The translations under genes and the position numbers were made by a program. A stretch of 64,000 nt of DNA from Sphagnum compactum (lineage: Eukaryota > Bryophyta > Sphagnopsida > Sphagnales), in assembly GCA_965153455.1 (NCBI GenBank), contig OZ234502.1, positions 9,083,495 through 9,147,494 of the forward strand, given 5' to 3'. The notes under the pieces are model-generated. The model ran no database searches, had not been told where the DNA came from, and saw only the letters and a list, made by a program, of their open reading frames with translations. Of this stretch, positions 60,529 through 64,000 are shown in pieces. The stretch's first letter is position 1. Every line of letters starts with the position of its first letter.

Positions 60529-61507
60529 TAAGGTTGTCACTACAAATGTGCGTTCGTCATGACATGACGAACGCACATGGACAGAAACGCAACCTTGCAT
60601 CACGTTAGCGTATGGTTAGCCTAGGTCAACCTAGGTTAAAACGAAGTTGGGTTGCCCAAAAAACAGTTAGGGTGACCAAAAATCATGTCATTTGATTGCT
60701 ATAATACGGAGGTGATTGAAACAAAAAATTTAGTAGCCAACTTTTGGTTGCCATAGTTAGTGATTGAAATTTTTCAATCACCCAATCTCGCAATCGAAAA
60801 TTGGCAACCAATTTTTTTTGGCACTGCACGAAAAAAATGGGTAGCAAAAAAATTTCAATCATTAGATCAATAGCCACTATCGATTGGATGACTAAATTTT
60901 TTCAAGCAAACCAAAAAAAAATTTAGCCATAGTCGATGTCCAAAATTTTTTGGTTACCTAATCTAGCAACCAAAGGTGACCACAAAATTTCAGTTGTTCA
61001 GGTTGGTGAGCAAAAATTGGCAACCAAATTTTTTGGGCATTGCTAAAAAAAAAGGGCATAATCCGAAAATTTTTTGGGCAACAATTGAAAAAATTCAATC
61101 ATTGGATCAATGGTCATTATTGACAGAATGATGAATTTTTTTGGGTAGCTCTCAAATTGTTTTGAGCAGATTGAAAAAAAATTGGTTAATGATTATGGCA
61201 AACCAAAATTTGGTGACCAAAATTTTTTGGTTGCCAACTATGGTGATTGAAAGTTGGTGATAAAATTTTGGTCACCAAATTCAATGATAGGAAAATTGAA
61301 AATTCGGTCATCAATCCTATAGTGACCAACTCTATTTTTAATCGCCATACATAACAAGGGTAGCTTGGGTGGAATGAAAATTTTTCGTGGGTTAATTTGG
61401 ATAGATGCAATTGATGTGTTAGGGTGGACGAAATTGATGCATTAAGATAAATGCCAACGTGGCACCCAACGCAAAATGGCCGCGTCACATCAGTTTTAAC
61501 AACCCTG
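60529..61507. mobile_element. hAT-type non-autonomous DNA transposon, 979 bp
   Basis: The perfect 8-bp duplication ATTTCAAC flanks it (60,521-60,528 and 61,508-61,515), the size made by hAT transposases. The ends are imperfect inverted repeats: TAAGGTTGTCACTACAAATGTG on the left and, read inward, CAGGGTTGTTAAAACTGATG on the right, the CAGGGTTG start common in hAT elements. The ends are richer in CpG than the surroundings. The interior has repeated GGTTGCCAA and AAAATTTTTTGG words and no transposase. Confidence 0.85.
60546..60578. repeat. Perfect subterminal palindrome in the hAT element
   Basis: Two exact 16-bp arms (ATGTGCGTTCGTCATG and its complement) around a single A, beginning 17 bp from the left end of the element. 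hAT transposases commonly bind subterminal repeats, so it may be a binding site; that is inference. Confidence 0.85.
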
Positions 61508-61519
61508 ATTTCAACCTTC

Positions 61520-64000
61520 ATTACTTTTCACCTATCTTTGACGATATATTTTTTATAATTTTAGAATATTTTTAATTTAATCATGACATCAAATTTTGTG
61601 TCAAATTGTTTAAGGTGGCATTCAACCATATGCCCCATTTGTTTGTTGACAATGATTTTTTGGCATGATTTATGAACACCTTTGTGATTGTTTCCACTTA
61701 AAAGATTCCATAAGTGATTTTCTTGAATTATTTGAGCTATGCTTTCATATTGCATGTAGCCATTTTTGTTATCAAATTACACATGTTTTGGGAGCATTGT
61801 GTATTTTGGTAATGCCCAAATGACCTTTTGACAAAGTACTTGGCCTATCATGGTAGCAAAAATGTTATATCACATTTTTAGTTGCACACTTTAATTATAG
61901 TTGAATTTTTTTTCAATACATTTTTCCTTTCACAAGTTTGGAGTTGCCACCAAAAGAGCTTGTGAACAAGCTAGTATATTCCTCTTGTTCTTTTTCATTT
62001 TTGAATCCATTTTGTATTTCACCTACTATATTGAAATAATGATGTCATCAATATCTTGTTGACCATGGGCATTCATTAGGGCAATCCTTTAGGAGAACCT
62101 TTGTTTGCCATTATGCATTTTCATGCATTAGGAATAACAACAATTCATTTCCTTTCTTGAATCTTTTCCCCACCATAGTTGATGACACCCATATTCTACC
62201 TTTTTTCCCAAGTTACACCAAATTTTGAATTTTTAACTCGACAACTAATCAAAGCCATAAGTTTTCCAATGCAATCCCACAAATGTATAGCTTGGTCCCC
62301 CTTTCGTTTCTATTTCAACTTCAAAACCCTCTCTTCATTTAACATTCCTTTAAAGTTTTAGGCATCCTTTAATTCATTTCATCTTTCACCATAATCCTTT
62401 GTTAAAAGACATTAAACATGTAGATTTGCTTCCTTAGATGGGCAATACTTAAACAACCAATGGGATCTTAATGTATTTTTTTTAGAATGACCTTCATACC
62501 TCCTTCGATGCACCTTCCATATTTTGGAATTCACATTTCATCTCACATGATTTGACATTTCCTTTGTTCAAGTTTTGGAGCATCTTGTTGGTTAAGGTTT
62601 TTTTGACAAGCCTCAAAGGGTGTTATCCCATTCCCAAGTTTCATTTTTCACTTTTTGAGAGGGTCTTCACCTTATATTGGTAGTTTGCCTTGCTCCATTT
62701 GCATGCCAAGGGAATTGGGCCTTTGTCACCTTTACATTTGCCTTGAGGTTTTTATTGAACCAATATTCTTTCCTTTTTAAGGCCTTGGCCTAGGTAAACA
62801 GATGGTGATTTCCTTTTCCAAAAACATTTGTTAGTAGCTTGCAAGTTCTTACCCACATGTGCTTTCCCCCTTTTGAACAATTCTTAAAATAAAAGGTTTA
62901 ACATTTGTAAGATTCCATCTTAGAACAGGTACACCAACATACCTTTTCCATGTTCTTTTGAAAAGACATCCAAAGTTCATTGAGTTTGCTTCCTTTCATG
63001 TTTGGGTATATGAGTGTGAATGTGGTTCACATCATGATTAGTTATCCCATATTTTGAATACCACCAACAATATTATACACCACCTTTTGAATTTGACTAA
63101 GATTCCCCATGGGTTAGTGGTAAACCTTTTTCAATAAGTGTGTACACAACCTATCAACCCACTAATTAACATCTACCTTGATGTGCACATGACAATGAAT
63201 GATAAAGTCACATGATGCATTGCAAGATGTCATTGCATGCATAGTTCAAAAAGCCAACTTTTACTTGGTATGCGAACAACTCCACATGATTTTTCTCATT
63301 TGTGTAATATACCTTTTGTTGACATGTTGACATAGTCTTTTCCAAAAATGGGGTCCACACCTTAATCAAAATCATCATCATAGATCCCCACATATGTCAA
63401 CCTTCTTTTTTGAACGACTTTTATGTCAAGGTTCACAACTACAAAAATTGACACTCAAGAGACCAAACATGCTTACAACAAAAGAAATATTTGATTGTTT
63501 ACACACTTGTGTAGACTCATGATACAAATACATCTTTATGAACTTCCCAAATTAACTTATCTGTTCACCCATTTTATCCAACCCAAGGATAACCCAATTG
63601 AAGTTTATAATGTTCATATGCACCAGGCTTATTATATAGATTGAAAAGGATTCATCAAATTTTCTTTCACTCATGCAAAAATGCATAACCACTATATGCT
63701 CATCTAACTATAGCTTGAACTTCCTCATTATGTCATCACACCTTGGCATCAACCCCTCATAGAGAATGCTACTATCTACATTACATGCTTGCCATTGAGT
63801 AGTCATTAACACAACGGAAACAAAATCAATAACTACAAACGCAACAAGAAAATTTCTATTGCACAAAACAATTTGGTGGAATCATTTAGCTACCTCAACC
63901 ACTTCCCAGCTCCCCCCTTTTATCCGGTCTCACACCATCCAACTTCCAAAACCTCATTCAATGCTGCTCCATCCTTAACCATATGTAGTGCTGGATAGAT
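61520..64000. other. Region without recognised genes
   Basis: Both strands show only short frames (e.g. 61,561-61,755 and 63,208-63,393, minus). The minus strand has a slightly protein-like composition with many stops, as in an old transposon body, but I recognise no domain. Confidence 0.4.

Overview
The window looks like intergenic DNA from a large, AT-rich plant nuclear genome. I infer this from the density of decayed transposons, plant-type element families, microsatellites and poly-A/T runs, and the absence of any intact host gene. The elements seen are a chromodomain Ty3/gypsy element, a second Ty3/gypsy pol of plant type, a hAT-type element with an 8-bp target duplication, a pogo/Emigrant-like element and tRNA-headed SINE-like pieces. 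Short internal LTRs and a fungal/moss-like (Tcn1-like) chromovirus hint at a non-seed plant, but that is a guess. I found no rRNA, intact tRNA or CRISPR array.

Layout. 1-9.2 kb: non-coding, rich in simple repeats (CCCCT, CAT, GAA, a 17-G run), with several copies of a dispersed repeat centred on the palindrome TAGCCAAATTTGGCTA, which recurs at 18.3-18.6 kb. 9.2-16 kb: weak, unrecognised coding-like remnants, a degenerate minisatellite at 11.6-12.8 kb, and a switch from G-rich to C-rich on the plus strand near 14.4 kb. 16-21 kb: TG and CT microsatellites, a ~46-bp minisatellite (19.17-19.76 kb) and a dispersed repeat (R2) whose inverted copy lies at 42.3-42.6 kb. 21-48 kb: very AT-rich DNA with SINE-like heads, a foldback element, a 709-bp pogo-like element (33.07-33.78 kb), inverted dispersed repeats (R1, R3) and two blocks of a TTATTTTACCATA-type minisatellite (45.0-45.9 and 47.1-47.7 kb).

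The only clear coding sequence is a 5,688-bp chromovirus at 50,732-56,419, flanked by the 5-bp duplication TAAAC. It carries gag, protease, reverse transcriptase, RNase H, integrase (HHCC, DD35E, GPF) and a C-terminal chromodomain. Its pol is broken by premature stops and a frameshift, although its LTRs are almost identical. Just inside the 5' LTR lies a 175-bp inverted copy of the LTR, giving a hairpin-like palindrome, and the 5' LTR lacks a 49-bp segment containing the polyadenylation signal.

The chromovirus appears to have inserted into an older, heavily decayed Ty3/gypsy pol (about 56.4-59.8 kb). That older element is also interrupted by a 598-bp inverted-repeat element (58,493-59,090). 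A minus-strand gag-like zinc-knuckle fragment (59.9-60.2 kb) and a 979-bp hAT-type element (60,529-61,507) follow. The last 2.5 kb has no recognised feature.
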